Of a DNA stretch of 64,000 bases, positions 1 to 7,244 are shown in pieces; positions within the stretch are counted from its first letter, which is position 1, and each line of letters begins with the position of its first letter. This DNA comes from Colimorpha sp045222295 (GTDB lineage: Bacteria > Bacteroidota > Bacteroidia > Bacteroidales > P3), in contig JBGUXP010000003.1 of NCBI GenBank assembly GCA_045222295.1, positions 62,001-126,000 on the forward strand, in the 5' to 3' direction. A program made the translations under genes and the position numbers. The notes beneath the pieces were generated by a model that had not been told where the DNA came from, searched no databases, and saw only the letters and a list, made by a program, of their open reading frames with translations.

Positions 1-1
1 T

Positions 2-709
2 GGTGCCGATATTAACACTACCGCCATCGGCGTCGGTGAGGCCATTTTGGTGAAGGCTAGCGCTGCTATCAGCCCCTTCGAGATGACCGATGTCGCTACG
101 GCTCCTACTTCTTCTAAGGCCCATACCGCCACTTTGGCCTTCACCGTCAGCAATGACGAGTACAGCGACGTGGCCTATGCCATGTTCTCCAACGGCGAGG
201 GTCTGCCCAAGATGTCGCACCTCAACGCTGAGGCCCCGATGCTCTATATCCCCACCGACGAGGGCCGCTACGCCATCGCCATGATGGAGGAGAGCGTGGA
301 GAGCTTCCCGCTGAACTTCAACGGCTACGGCGAGTATACGCTGAGCGTGAACAACAGCACCGCCTTCGGCTACCTGCACCTCATCGACCGCGCCACGGGC
401 CGCGACATCGACCTGCTGAGCCAGTCGACCTACACCTTCAACGCCAACGGCAGCGCCGACCGCTTCACCGTGAAGCTCAGCCCCTCGACGGAGGAGAACG
501 GCAGGGCTATCTTCGTGTGGCAGGAGAACGGCAACGTGGTTGTTGAGGGTGACGGCGACCTGCAGGTCTTCGACGTCATGGGCCGCCAGCTGGGCACCAC
601 GCATGTCGACGGCACGACGACCTTCTCGCGCGGCGACCTGGGCATGAGCCACAGCGGCGTCTACGTCCTGCGCCTGAACGGCAACAGCCAGAAAATTGTT
701 GTTAAATAA
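2..709 (+). CDS. T9SS-sorted surface or secreted protein, C-terminal part (5' end outside window)
   Basis: The reading frame is open from base 2, so the gene starts outside the window and the TTG at 47 is not its start. About 235 residues are visible, rich in Ala, Ser, Thr and Asn as in secreted beta-sandwich proteins. The last ~75 residues look like a T9SS type A sorting domain: a short strand pattern, the signature VFDVMGRQLG, then a GVYVLRL strand and a terminal KIVVK. Such domains direct passage through the outer membrane and are removed on attachment to the cell surface. A lipoprotein gene follows after 17 nt, probably in the same operon. The cargo function cannot be told from this fragment. 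Confidence 0.85.
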   Translation, partial: GADINTTAIGVGEAILVKASAAISPFEMTDVATAPTSSKAHTATLAFTVSNDEYSDVAYAMFSNGEGLPKMSHLNAEAPMLYIPTDEGRYAIAMMEESVESFPLNFNGYGEYTLSVNNSTAFGYLHLIDRATGRDIDLLSQSTYTFNANGSADRFTVKLSPSTEENGRAIFVWQENGNVVVEGDGDLQVFDVMGRQLGTTHVDGTTTFSRGDLGMSHSGVYVLRLNGNSQKIVVK

Positions 710-726
710 AAAAAACAGAAAAAAAT

Positions 727-1644
727 ATGAAAACCAAGATAATAATGATGTCCGCCCTGTTGGCCCTGCTGGCCACAGGCTGCAACAAAGAGGACAACAA
801 CGGCTCCTTCGACGGCAACATCAAGATTTTCTCTGAGAACATGACCGCCGCCTCGAATGCCAAGCTGCAGATAAACCCCGCCGCTCCCGTCAACGGCGAG
901 CAATGGCTCGCCGGCGAGACTATCAAGGTCAACAGCACGGTATGCGACATTTCTGGCAACAACACCGACGGCTACTCCGTTACTGCCAATGATGTCGAAC
1001 TGGTAAACAACGCCTTCTATGCCATCTATCCTGGCAGCAGTTGGAGTGGTAGCAACAACGTCGTGACGATCGACAACAGTACCGTCACGGCCCCCACGAT
1101 TACCCTTACCAAGTTGTCACTCGACTTCAATAACGATGGCACGCACAAGGTGGCCTTCCCCATGGGTGCCAAGGCCGACGGCAATACCACGTCTATGCTC
1201 TTCAAGCACCTCACCGCCGGCTTCCAGCTGACGCTGGAGAACACCACCTCCGATGCGGTGACGGTGAAGACGTTGAAGGTGATTGTCTATGGTGACGGTA
1301 ATGCAAATCCTGTGGAGCTCGACGACGTCACCTACACGGTGAAATGGGCTAACCAAGGACCTGCCGTGCCTACGGGCCAGACGGGCACCCTCACCGACCG
1401 TAACGTGGCCTATGCTAGCGAGATGAATTTCGATCTGCGTAACGGCACCACCCTCGGCATGACCATTGCCGCCGGCGGCGACTTGCAGCTCTGCATCCCC
1501 GTGACTCTGGCCACGGTGAATCGCATCACCGTCATTGGCTACAACGGAAGCGACGTGGTCTTTAGCAAGACCAGTACCCTGAGCAAACCACCAACGCTCG
1601 TTCGCAACAAGATATATCCCGTCAAGGCTATCGAAATCAATTGA
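727..1644 (+). CDS. Fimbrillin-like lipoprotein
   Basis: 305 residues. The N-terminus is a lipoprotein signal (MKTK, hydrophobic core, LLATGC) with the lipidated Cys at residue 19, followed by NKEDNN. The rest is beta-rich, and its end (a strand with VIGYNG, then RNKIYPVKAIEIN) resembles the C-terminal strand region of Bacteroidales fimbrillin-family proteins, which supply donor strands during type V pilus assembly or act as anchor and tip subunits. It lies 17 nt after a T9SS cargo gene and 48 nt before a small protein gene. The fimbrillin assignment rests on overall pattern; a structure prediction would decide it. Confidence 0.6.
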   Translation: MKTKIIMMSALLALLATGCNKEDNNGSFDGNIKIFSENMTAASNAKLQINPAAPVNGEQWLAGETIKVNSTVCDISGNNTDGYSVTANDVELVNNAFYAIYPGSSWSGSNNVVTIDNSTVTAPTITLTKLSLDFNNDGTHKVAFPMGAKADGNTTSMLFKHLTAGFQLTLENTTSDAVTVKTLKVIVYGDGNANPVELDDVTYTVKWANQGPAVPTGQTGTLTDRNVAYASEMNFDLRNGTTLGMTIAAGGDLQLCIPVTLATVNRITVIGYNGSDVVFSKTSTLSKPPTLVRNKIYPVKAIEIN

Positions 1645-1692
1645 TGGAGAGACAGGAAATATCGTATTGTTTAACAAAAAAACATTGCAACT

Positions 1693-1902
1693 ATGGAAAC
1701 CAAGAAAGAATATATAGCGCCTGAGCTCACGGTGGTGAGTTTCAAGACCGAGCGTGGCTATGCATCCAGTAGCGAAAACCCGCTGGCGGCCCTACAGATA
1801 TTTACAAACATGCTGACCGGCTTGGGCAGCGGCAATATCGAGCAGTGGGATTACCAACAGAACGATGCGACCTTAGGTGATGATGCCATCAACTGGCAAT
1901 AA
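1693..1902 (+). CDS. Small YxAPEL-type protein of unknown function
   Basis: 69 residues with no signal peptide or membrane segment. It begins METKKEYIAPELTVVSF, the pattern Y-x-x-P-x-x-x-V-V found in many very short Bacteroidales proteins encoded beside surface-protein genes. The middle is rich in Ser, Asn and Gly and the end is acidic. It sits 48 nt after the fimbrillin-like gene and is closed by a strong terminator, so it is probably the last gene of that operon. No function is known to me. A plausible but unproven idea is a peptide precursor or accessory factor for the upstream surface protein. Confidence 0.6.
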   Translation: METKKEYIAPELTVVSFKTERGYASSSENPLAALQIFTNMLTGLGSGNIEQWDYQQNDATLGDDAINWQ

Positions 1903-1916
1903 ACTGCCTAACCAGG

Positions 1917-1945
1917 AAGCCCCGCCGCATGGCGGGGCTTTTTTT
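1917..1945 (+). terminator. Rho-independent terminator
   Basis: A perfect stem, AAGCCCCGCC with GGCGGGGCTT around a GCAT loop, is followed by a run of T. It closes the fimbrillin-like operon. Confidence 0.9.
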
Positions 1946-1967
1946 GTTTGCGGTTTATAATTCGCAT

Positions 1968-2021
1968 AATTCGCCGATGAAAATTATTTTGCCAGTTTCA
2001 AAAAAGGTTGTATCTTTGCAG
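1968..2021 (+). promoter_or_regulatory. Promoter of the NTase/HEPN pair; left copy of a 54-bp direct repeat
   Basis: TTTG at 1988-1991 and TATCTTTG at 2011-2018 are separated by 19 bp, matching the Bacteroidota housekeeping promoter. The whole 54-bp block recurs with one mismatch exactly 780 bp downstream, in front of rpsP. The predicted transcription start is only a few bases before the ATG at 2028, so the mRNA may be nearly leaderless. Confidence 0.85.
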
Positions 2022-2027
2022 CCTAAA

Positions 2028-2339
2028 ATGGAAAGAAATAACGTGCTAGATATTATCAGGACAACCGTTCGCGCTTCGGAACCCGACGCGGAGATTATCC
2101 TCTATGGCTCACGTGCAAGGGGCGATGCCCGTCAAGATTCTGACTGGGATGTCATTGTGCTGCTCAACAAGCCACCGATGTCCCATCAGGAACGTTATGC
2201 CATAGCCAATGAGTTATGGAATAAAGGTTTCGATATGGGCGAGGAAATCAATACTTTGGTGTATACTGTCGACCAATGGCGCAATGCTCCGCCGTCACTG
2301 TTTAAATATAATGTTAGAGAAGAAGGAATCAGATTATGA
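2028..2339 (+). CDS. MNT-type minimal nucleotidyltransferase, putative antitoxin
   Basis: 103 residues. The ATG at 2028 is preferred because an upstream in-frame start would lie before the promoter's -7 box. The nucleotidyltransferase signature GSRARG lies at residues 27-32, with the metal-binding pair D39 and D41 in SDWDVIV. Proteins of this family paired with HEPN partners act as antitoxins; MntA, for example, adds AMP to its HEPN toxin. The stop overlaps the start of the HEPN gene by 4 nt (ATGA), indicating translational coupling. The family match is clear; AMP transfer is inferred from MntA/HepT systems. Confidence 0.85.
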   Translation: MERNNVLDIIRTTVRASEPDAEIILYGSRARGDARQDSDWDVIVLLNKPPMSHQERYAIANELWNKGFDMGEEINTLVYTVDQWRNAPPSLFKYNVREEGIRL

Positions 2340-2731
2340 GTTTGTCAGATGAGGAACGTTTGGCGATAGTTACCTATCGTATCGAAAAGGCTCGCTTGGC
2401 TATTGATGAAATCAAGCGTGTTATGCCTCTGAAAGTATGGGGTATGATAGCCAACCGAATGTATTATGCTTTATATTATGCAGCATCGGCTCTGCTAATC
2501 CATGATGCACATCCTGTAAGTACACACAAAGGTGTTATCTCACTGCTGAACCAGTATTATGTGCGGACGGGGGTGCTTTCTAAAGAGGATGGCAATCTCT
2601 TCGGTAATGTTTTTGCCTTCAGGAAAGGGAGTGACTACGATGATTTCATTGACGCTACGGAAGATGATATTAACAGATATCTGCCGCAGGTGGAACAGCT
2701 CGTGGAGAAGATAATTGCACAGGCAAAGTAA
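2336..2731 (+). CDS. HEPN-domain protein, putative toxin of the MNT/HEPN pair
   Basis: 131 residues, all-helical by composition. The segment ANRMYYALYYAASALL, the central THKGVISLLNQY and the late RKGSDYDDF match the HEPN family that has an NRxYYAxf helix and a conserved R-x-x-x-D-Y near the end. HEPN proteins paired with minimal nucleotidyltransferases act as RNases or as AMPylation targets. The strict R-X4-6-H ribonuclease motif of HepT toxins is not evident, so nuclease activity is uncertain. It is translationally coupled to the nucleotidyltransferase, and both genes sit between two copies of the rpsP promoter. Confidence 0.8.
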   Translation: MSLSDEERLAIVTYRIEKARLAIDEIKRVMPLKVWGMIANRMYYALYYAASALLIHDAHPVSTHKGVISLLNQYYVRTGVLSKEDGNLFGNVFAFRKGSDYDDFIDATEDDINRYLPQVEQLVEKIIAQAK

Positions 2732-2747
2732 ATATATTAATTCTCCC

Positions 2748-2801
2748 AATTCGCCGGTGAAAATTATTTTGCCAGTTTCAAAAAAGGTTGTATCTTTGCA
2801 G
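2748..2801 (+). promoter_or_regulatory. rpsP promoter; right copy of the 54-bp direct repeat
   Basis: TTTG at 2768-2771 and TATCTTTG at 2791-2798 with a 19-bp spacer. It matches 1968-2021 at 53 of 54 positions. The leader to rpsP is about 50 nt. Confidence 0.85.
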
Positions 2802-2851
2802 TCTGTTAATTTAACAACAAAAATCAATAATCAATTTAAAAACAAACAATT

Positions 2852-3409
2852 ATGCCAGCAAGAATTAGACTTCAGCGTCATGGTAAAAAGAATCAGCCTT
2901 TCTACCACATCGTTGTTGCGGATGGTCGTGCACCTCGAGATGGAAAATTTATCGAGAAGCTTGGCACTTACAATCCGTTGACTAACCCCGCCACCATCGA
3001 CCTCAACTTCGACCGCGCCGTCGAATGGGTGAAGAATGGTGCCCAGCCCAGCGACACCGTGCGTCGCATCCTCAGCTATAAGGGCGTTCTGCTCCGTCGT
3101 CACCTCCAGATTGGTGTCGAGAAGGGTGCCATCAGCCAGGAGACCGCCGATGTGCGTTTCAACGAGTGGCTGCAGGCCAAAGAGGCTAAGATAAACAGCA
3201 AGAAGAGCGACGTTGAGAACAACGCCCGCAACACCAAGAAGGCTCGTCTCGAGGCCGAGAAGAAGGCCAACGAGGCTAAGGCTGCCGCCGTCGCCGCCAA
3301 GCGTCAGGCTGCCGCCGAGGCAGAAGCTGCCGCCAAGGCTGAGGCCGAGGCCGCTGCCGCCGCCGAGGGTGAGGCTCCTGCTGAGACCGAGGCTCCCGCC
3401 GAGGCTTAA
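2852..3409 (+). CDS. rpsP: 30S ribosomal protein S16 with long C-terminal tail
   Basis: 185 residues. The first ~85 are canonical S16 (MPARIRLQRHGKKNQPFYHIVVAD and the IEKLGTYNP segment), an assembly protein of the 30S body. A charged Lys/Glu stretch and an almost pure Ala/Glu tail follow, giving roughly twice the length of E. coli S16. Long S16 tails of this kind are usual in Bacteroidota. It has its own promoter (2748-2801) and terminator, so it is monocistronic here, and rimM follows after a repeat-rich spacer. Confidence 0.97.
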   Translation: MPARIRLQRHGKKNQPFYHIVVADGRAPRDGKFIEKLGTYNPLTNPATIDLNFDRAVEWVKNGAQPSDTVRRILSYKGVLLRRHLQIGVEKGAISQETADVRFNEWLQAKEAKINSKKSDVENNARNTKKARLEAEKKANEAKAAAVAAKRQAAAEAEAAAKAEAEAAAAAEGEAPAETEAPAEA

Positions 3410-3457
3410 TCCGCGACAACAATCGTTCTTGTTTAGAAGACAAGAAAGGACAACCAA

Positions 3458-3490
3458 CGAGAGAAGCGCAAGATTGCGCTTCTCTCGTTT
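3458..3490 (+). terminator. rpsP terminator
   Basis: The stem CGAGAGAAGCGCAA / TTGCGCTTCTCTCG with a 3-nt loop is followed by five T. Confidence 0.9.
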
Positions 3491-3497
3491 TTAGTAA

Positions 3498-3990
3498 TAG
3501 CGCCAGCCGATCCCAAGCCCACCCCGTCCGCTGCGCGTCCACCCCTCCCGGCTGTTTTTCCTCTCTTCCCCTCCCTCCGGGATTTTCCCTCTCTTCCCCT
3601 CCCCTCGGGAGGGGAAGAGGGCGTGGTCAAAGTCCCCGCGCCAGCAAGCTCTCCCCCTAAGTTAGGGGGAGTACCCCGAAGGGGGGAGGGAGTGTGTAAA
3701 AGACCGGGGGCGTGTGTTTAACAGACCGGGGGCGTGTGTTTGTGCGGAAGGGGCGTGTGTCCACAGCGCCAGCCCCGCACCTAGACACACTCCTCAGTCA
3801 GCCCAAGATGGGCTGCCAGCTCCCCTAACTTAGGGGAGCAGCTAGATGGTACCGGCTCGCGCCAGCCGATCCCAAGCCCACCCCGTCCGCTGCGCGTCCA
3901 CCCCTCCCACTGTTTTTCCTCTCTTCCCCTCCCTCTGGGATTTCCCCTATCTTCCCCTCCCGGCGGGAGGGGAAGAGGGGGTGGGCAAGG
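3498..3990. repeat. Repeat-rich spacer between rpsP and rimM
   Basis: No gene is seen here. Two copies of a ~132-bp direct repeat (3498-3631 and 3859-3990) begin GCGCCAGCCGATCC and end in a hairpin of CTTCCCCTCCC / GGGAGGGGAAG type. Between them lie a palindromic element around CCCCCTAAGTTAGGGGG (3648-3697), a second shorter one around TCCCCTAACTTAGGGGA (3818-3843), and a 19-bp unit AGACCGGGGGCGTGTGTTT repeated at 3701 and 3723. The same palindrome family occurs inside the methylase gene at 61476-61534. Confidence 0.85.
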
Positions 3991-4051
3991 ATTTTATCCT
4001 TATCTTCGTCTTCTGAATAATAAATAAAACACTTTGCCGTTATCCATCATT

Positions 4052-4585
4052 ATGGAATTAAAGGATTGTTTTTATTTAGGGAAGGTCACCAAGCCCTGGG
4101 GCGTGAAGGGACAGATGGTGCTGTTCCTCGACGTGGACGACCCCACGGAATATAGCGGGCTCGACTCCGCCTTCGTGGAGGTCAAGGGCAAGCTGGTGCC
4201 CTATTTCTTTCATATCGACCAGCTGGGTGGCAACAAGGCCGTGGTGACTTTCGAGGAGATCACCGCCGAGCAGGCCGCCACCCTCGTGGGACATGAGCTC
4301 TACCTGCCCCTCGACCTGCTGCCGAAGCTCGAGGGTAATAAGTTCTATTTCCATGAAGTGGTGGGGTTCAGTGTGATAGATGACGAGAAGGGTCCCATCG
4401 GCACCCTCGAGCAGGTGATAGAATATCCCGCGCAGCCGCTGTTTCAAATCATGAAAAATGGTGTCGAGGTGCTTGTGCCGGTCATCGACGAGGTTGTGAA
4501 GAAGGTGGACCGTGAGCAAAAAATACTCTATATTTCCGCCCCTAAGGGGTTGATTGATTTGTATCTCGATGATATCAACAAATAG
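4052..4585 (+). CDS. rimM: 16S rRNA processing / ribosome maturation factor RimM
   Basis: 177 residues from the ATG at 4052; a TTG at 4034 is in frame but less likely. The N-terminal RimM barrel begins with the pattern LGKVTKPWGVKGQM, and a PRC-barrel half follows from about residue 95, including GTLEQVIEYPAQPLF and a late VPVIDEVV. RimM binds S19 and helps assemble the 30S head. Its position after rpsP keeps the common rpsP-rimM order, although here the two are split by about 640 bp of repeats. Confidence 0.95.
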   Translation: MELKDCFYLGKVTKPWGVKGQMVLFLDVDDPTEYSGLDSAFVEVKGKLVPYFFHIDQLGGNKAVVTFEEITAEQAATLVGHELYLPLDLLPKLEGNKFYFHEVVGFSVIDDEKGPIGTLEQVIEYPAQPLFQIMKNGVEVLVPVIDEVVKKVDREQKILYISAPKGLIDLYLDDINK

Positions 4586-4654
4586 TGTTGAAATGTTTTT
4601 CCCTCCCGTATGGAAAAAAATATCTATTTTTGCCCACAGAAAAACTACAAGACT

Positions 4655-5056
4655 ATGAAAGCAAACGCCACCCAACAAGAGAAGACCCGCTACTCCCAGG
4701 AGGAGCTGCAGGAGTTTAAGGAGTTGATACTTTCGAAGATAGCCACTGCTGAGAAGGACCTGGAGATGCTGCAGCAGGCCGTCGCCGGCAACGAGAACGA
4801 AGCCGCCGACACCGCCCCCACCTTCAAGACCCTCGAGGAGGGCAGCAACGTGCTGTTGAAGGAAGAGAACCAGAAACTTGCCGCCCGTCAGCAGAAATTC
4901 ATCCGCGACCTGCGCGCCGCCCTCATCCGCATCGAGAACGGCACCTACGGCATCTGCCAGGCCACCGGCAAGCTCATCCCCAAGGAGCGCCTGATGATAG
5001 TGCCCCACGCCACCATGACTGTCGAAGCCAAGGAGGCCAGCAAGAAACGTAAATAA
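4655..5056 (+). CDS. TraR/DksA-family protein lacking most zinc ligands
   Basis: 133 residues from the ATG at 4655. An upstream ATG at 4610 is in frame, but a promoter -7 box (TATTTTTG, about 4625-4632) lies between them and decides the start. A long coiled helix (residues ~10-75) is followed by the DksA-type tail with YGICQATGKLIPKERL. Only one Cys remains of the CxxC...CxxC zinc site, as in many Bacteroidota members. DksA proteins bind the RNA polymerase secondary channel with ppGpp. A terminator follows. Confidence 0.88.
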   Translation: MKANATQQEKTRYSQEELQEFKELILSKIATAEKDLEMLQQAVAGNENEAADTAPTFKTLEEGSNVLLKEENQKLAARQQKFIRDLRAALIRIENGTYGICQATGKLIPKERLMIVPHATMTVEAKEASKKRK

Positions 5057-5094
5057 AGGGAACATTCACAACCCAACATAACTTTGACTATTCA

Positions 5095-5134
5095 GAGACC
5101 GCCACGTCATCACGTGGCGGTCTCATTTTTTTTT
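5095..5134 (+). terminator. Terminator after the DksA-like gene
   Basis: The stem GAGACCGCCACGT / ACGTGGCGGTCTC with a CATC loop is followed by about nine T. It lies between convergent genes and could serve both. Confidence 0.92.
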
Positions 5135-5140
5135 GTCTGT

Positions 5141-6964
5141 CTAGTTGATGCGGGGGATGGCGTCGATGAGGGTGCGCGTGTAGTCGGTCTGGGGATGGGC
5201 GAAGAGCTCGTCGGGGATACCTTGCTCCACGATGCGGCCGCGCTGCATGACCATGATGCGGTCGGAGAGAAACTTCACCACGCTGAGGTCGTGGGTGATG
5301 AAGAGGTAGGTGTAGTGATATTGGCGTTTGAGGTCGTTGAGGAGGTTGAGCACCTGTGCCTGCACGCTGACGTCGAGAGCCGAGACACTCTCGTCGCATA
5401 CCACCAGCTCGGGCTGCAGGATGAGGGCGCGTGCTATGCAGACGCGCTGGCGCTGGCCGCCGCTGAGCTCGTGGGGGTAGCGGTTGTACCAGTCGGGCTG
5501 CAAGCCCACTTGCTGCATGAGCGCGCAGACAGAGTCTCTCGGAGTAGTCGGATTACTCTGAGTGTTCAGATTACTCCGATGCACTTTGAGCGGCTCGGCT
5601 ATCGCGTCGCCGATGGTTATCCTGGGGTTCAGCGAGGAGTAGGGGTCTTGGAAGATAATCTGCAGCTTGGGTCGCAGGGCGCGCAGCTCTCTGGAGGAGA
5701 GGCTGTCCAACGAACGGCCGCGGTAGCAGATGCTGCCGTCGCTATGGTCGATGAGGCGCAGCAGGGCGCGTCCGAGGGTGCTCTTGCCGCAGCCGCTCTC
5801 GCCCACGAGGCCCAGGGTCTCGCCCTCCATGATGTCGAACGAGATGCCGTCGACACCCTTGAGGGTCTGCAACGGCTTGCCGAAGAGGCTCTTCTTGAGG
5901 GTGTAGGTGACGGAGAGGCCGCGGACGGTGATGAGAGGTTGCTGGGTTGAATGGGCGATTGGGGTTGAATGGGCTTCATCTGGCCCATCCTGCCCTTTTA
6001 ACCCATTAGCCCCATTAAGGAAATCTTCCACTGTCGGCAGCCGTTCAGGGCGGCTGTCGAGGGGTGGACGGCAGGCCAGAAGGCCTTGGGTATAGGGCTC
6101 GTTGGGATGATTCAGTATGTCGTGGGCGGGCCCTTGCTCGATGACCTTGCCGCGGTACATCACCATGATGTCGTCGGCAATCTGTGCGATGACACCGAGG
6201 TCGTGGGTGATGAAGATGATGCTGATGCCGAACTTCTGCTGCAAAGATTTCAGCAGGTCGAGGATGGTCTTCTGCACCGTCACGTCGAGGGCTGTGGTGG
6301 GCTCGTCGGCGATGATGATGTTGGGGTTGTTGATGAGCGCCATGGCTATCATCACGCGCTGTTTCTGTCCGCCGCTGAGCTCGTGGGGGTAGCTGTCGAA
6401 AATCTTTTCGGGGCGGGGGAGGAGCACCTCCTTGAAAAGCTCAATGACTTCTTCTCTCGGAGTATTCGGAGTACTCTGATCACTCCGGGTTTTCTGATGT
6501 GCCCTCATCATCTCGAGGACTTGCTCGCCGCATTTCTGCACGGGGTTCAGCGAGGTCATGGGCTCCTGGAAGATCATGCTGATGCGCTTTCCGCGGATGT
6601 CGCGCATCTGCTCTTCGTCGAGCTCAATCAGATTTGTTTTTTTAACGCAATCAGTGGTGTGCCGTCGGCTCGGCCGACAACTAAAAGAACTATCAGAACC
6701 ATTAGCGAGATGTTCTTTTTGTTCTTTTGGTTCTGATAGAGAATTATCATCTGGTTGAGATAGAAAAGCTTGGCCTGTGACGGAGGCCTGCTTGGGCAGC
6801 AAGCCCATCAGCGCCAGCGAGCTGACGCTCTTGCCGCTGCCGCTCTCACCCACGATGCCCAGCGTCTTGCCGCGCTCCAGCCTGTAGCTGATATTCTCCA
6901 CCACCGTCCGTCCGCCGAAGGCAACCGACAGGTCTTTTACTTCCAGTATGGTATTCTTGTCCAC
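5141..6964 (-). CDS. Oligopeptide/dipeptide ABC transporter, fused OppD-OppF-type ATPase
   Basis: 607 residues with two ABC domains in one chain. Domain 1 has Walker A GESGSGKS (residues 39-46), signature LSGGQKQR and Walker B IIIADEPTTALD. Domain 2 has GESGCGKS, LSGGQRQR and LVVCDESVSALD. This is the layout of the ATPase that powers peptide uptake. The start is GTG at 6964, 1 nt after the YafQ-like toxin stop, so it is probably read from the toxin-antitoxin promoter. No permease gene is nearby. The chain carries several low-complexity insertions that look like dispersed repeats: 6676-6740, the matching pair 6454-6490 and 5535-5580, and 5943-6018 in the interdomain linker. Confidence 0.93.
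   Translation of the reverse strand: MDKNTILEVKDLSVAFGGRTVVENISYRLERGKTLGIVGESGSGKSVSSLALMGLLPKQASVTGQAFLSQPDDNSLSEPKEQKEHLANGSDSSFSCRPSRRHTTDCVKKTNLIELDEEQMRDIRGKRISMIFQEPMTSLNPVQKCGEQVLEMMRAHQKTRSDQSTPNTPREEVIELFKEVLLPRPEKIFDSYPHELSGGQKQRVMIAMALINNPNIIIADEPTTALDVTVQKTILDLLKSLQQKFGISIIFITHDLGVIAQIADDIMVMYRGKVIEQGPAHDILNHPNEPYTQGLLACRPPLDSRPERLPTVEDFLNGANGLKGQDGPDEAHSTPIAHSTQQPLITVRGLSVTYTLKKSLFGKPLQTLKGVDGISFDIMEGETLGLVGESGCGKSTLGRALLRLIDHSDGSICYRGRSLDSLSSRELRALRPKLQIIFQDPYSSLNPRITIGDAIAEPLKVHRSNLNTQSNPTTPRDSVCALMQQVGLQPDWYNRYPHELSGGQRQRVCIARALILQPELVVCDESVSALDVSVQAQVLNLLNDLKRQYHYTYLFITHDLSVVKFLSDRIMVMQRGRIVEQGIPDELFAHPQTDYTRTLIDAIPRIN
5535..5580 (-). repeat. In-frame TACTCCGAG-type repeat in the second ABC domain
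   Basis: The coding strand reads as degenerate units of GGAGTAATC and TACTCCGAG, translated RSNLNTQSNPTTPRDS. It sits between the conserved AEPLKVH and the helix leading to the ABC signature. A related unit lies at the equivalent place in domain 1 (6454-6490). Confidence 0.7.
5943..6018 (-). repeat. In-frame low-complexity repeat in the interdomain linker
   Basis: The coding strand consists of short degenerate units around AATGGG, GCCCATTCAACCC and GGGCAGGATGGGCC. It is translated into a Gly/Asn- and His/Ser/Thr-rich linker between the two ABC domains. The composition resembles intergenic simple repeats more than ordinary coding DNA. Confidence 0.6.
6454..6490 (-). repeat. In-frame TACTCCGAG-type repeat in the first ABC domain
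   Basis: This is a related unit to 5535-5580, translated TRSDQSTPNTPREE, in the same reading frame and at the structurally equivalent position after MMRAHQK. Confidence 0.7.
6676..6740 (-). repeat. Palindromic element family A, copy 1 (in frame)
   Basis: The coding strand contains CAGAACCAAAAGAACAAAA, an inner stem AGAAC / GTTCT, then GATAGTTCTTTTAG. It matches copies at 47457-47523 and 61713-61769. It is translated as SEPKEQKEHLANGSDSSFS, between the Walker A region and the Q-loop of domain 1. Confidence 0.85.
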
Positions 6965-6965
6965 G

Positions 6966-7244
6966 TTAGTTCTTTCCGAAAAGTTCTGAATGAGAGCCTA
7001 AACGTACAAGCTCGATAATGTCGCTTTTTTCGTCAATCCATATTAGAAGAAAGTTACCTTCAATATGGCACTCAAGGCAGCCTTTATAGTTGCCAATGAG
7101 CATATGGGGCTGATATTCATCAGGTATTGGCTGTTCCTTTTTCAGTAGATTAAGAATCTTGTTTAGCTCTGCAAGCTTTCGGGGTTGATGCTTATACCTC
7201 TTAAGATCCTTTCTATACTGAGTGGTAGGCTGTAATTTCTTCAT
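6966..7244 (-). CDS. YafQ/RelE-family mRNA interferase toxin
   Basis: 92 residues, basic N-terminal half. The patterns YRKDLKRYKHQ, PHMLIGNYKGCLECHIEGNFLLIW and VRLGSHSELF are those of YafQ-type toxins, which cut mRNA in the ribosomal A site. The late His in GSHSELF corresponds to the catalytic His near the C-terminus of YafQ. It overlaps the antitoxin gene by 4 nt, and the ABC ATPase starts 1 nt after its stop. Confidence 0.9.
   Translation of the reverse strand: MKKLQPTTQYRKDLKRYKHQPRKLAELNKILNLLKKEQPIPDEYQPHMLIGNYKGCLECHIEGNFLLIWIDEKSDIIELVRLGSHSELFGKN

Noticed and set aside
4655..5056. Classical zinc-bound DksA
   Set aside because: Only one of the four Cys ligands remains, so a gene symbol was not given.
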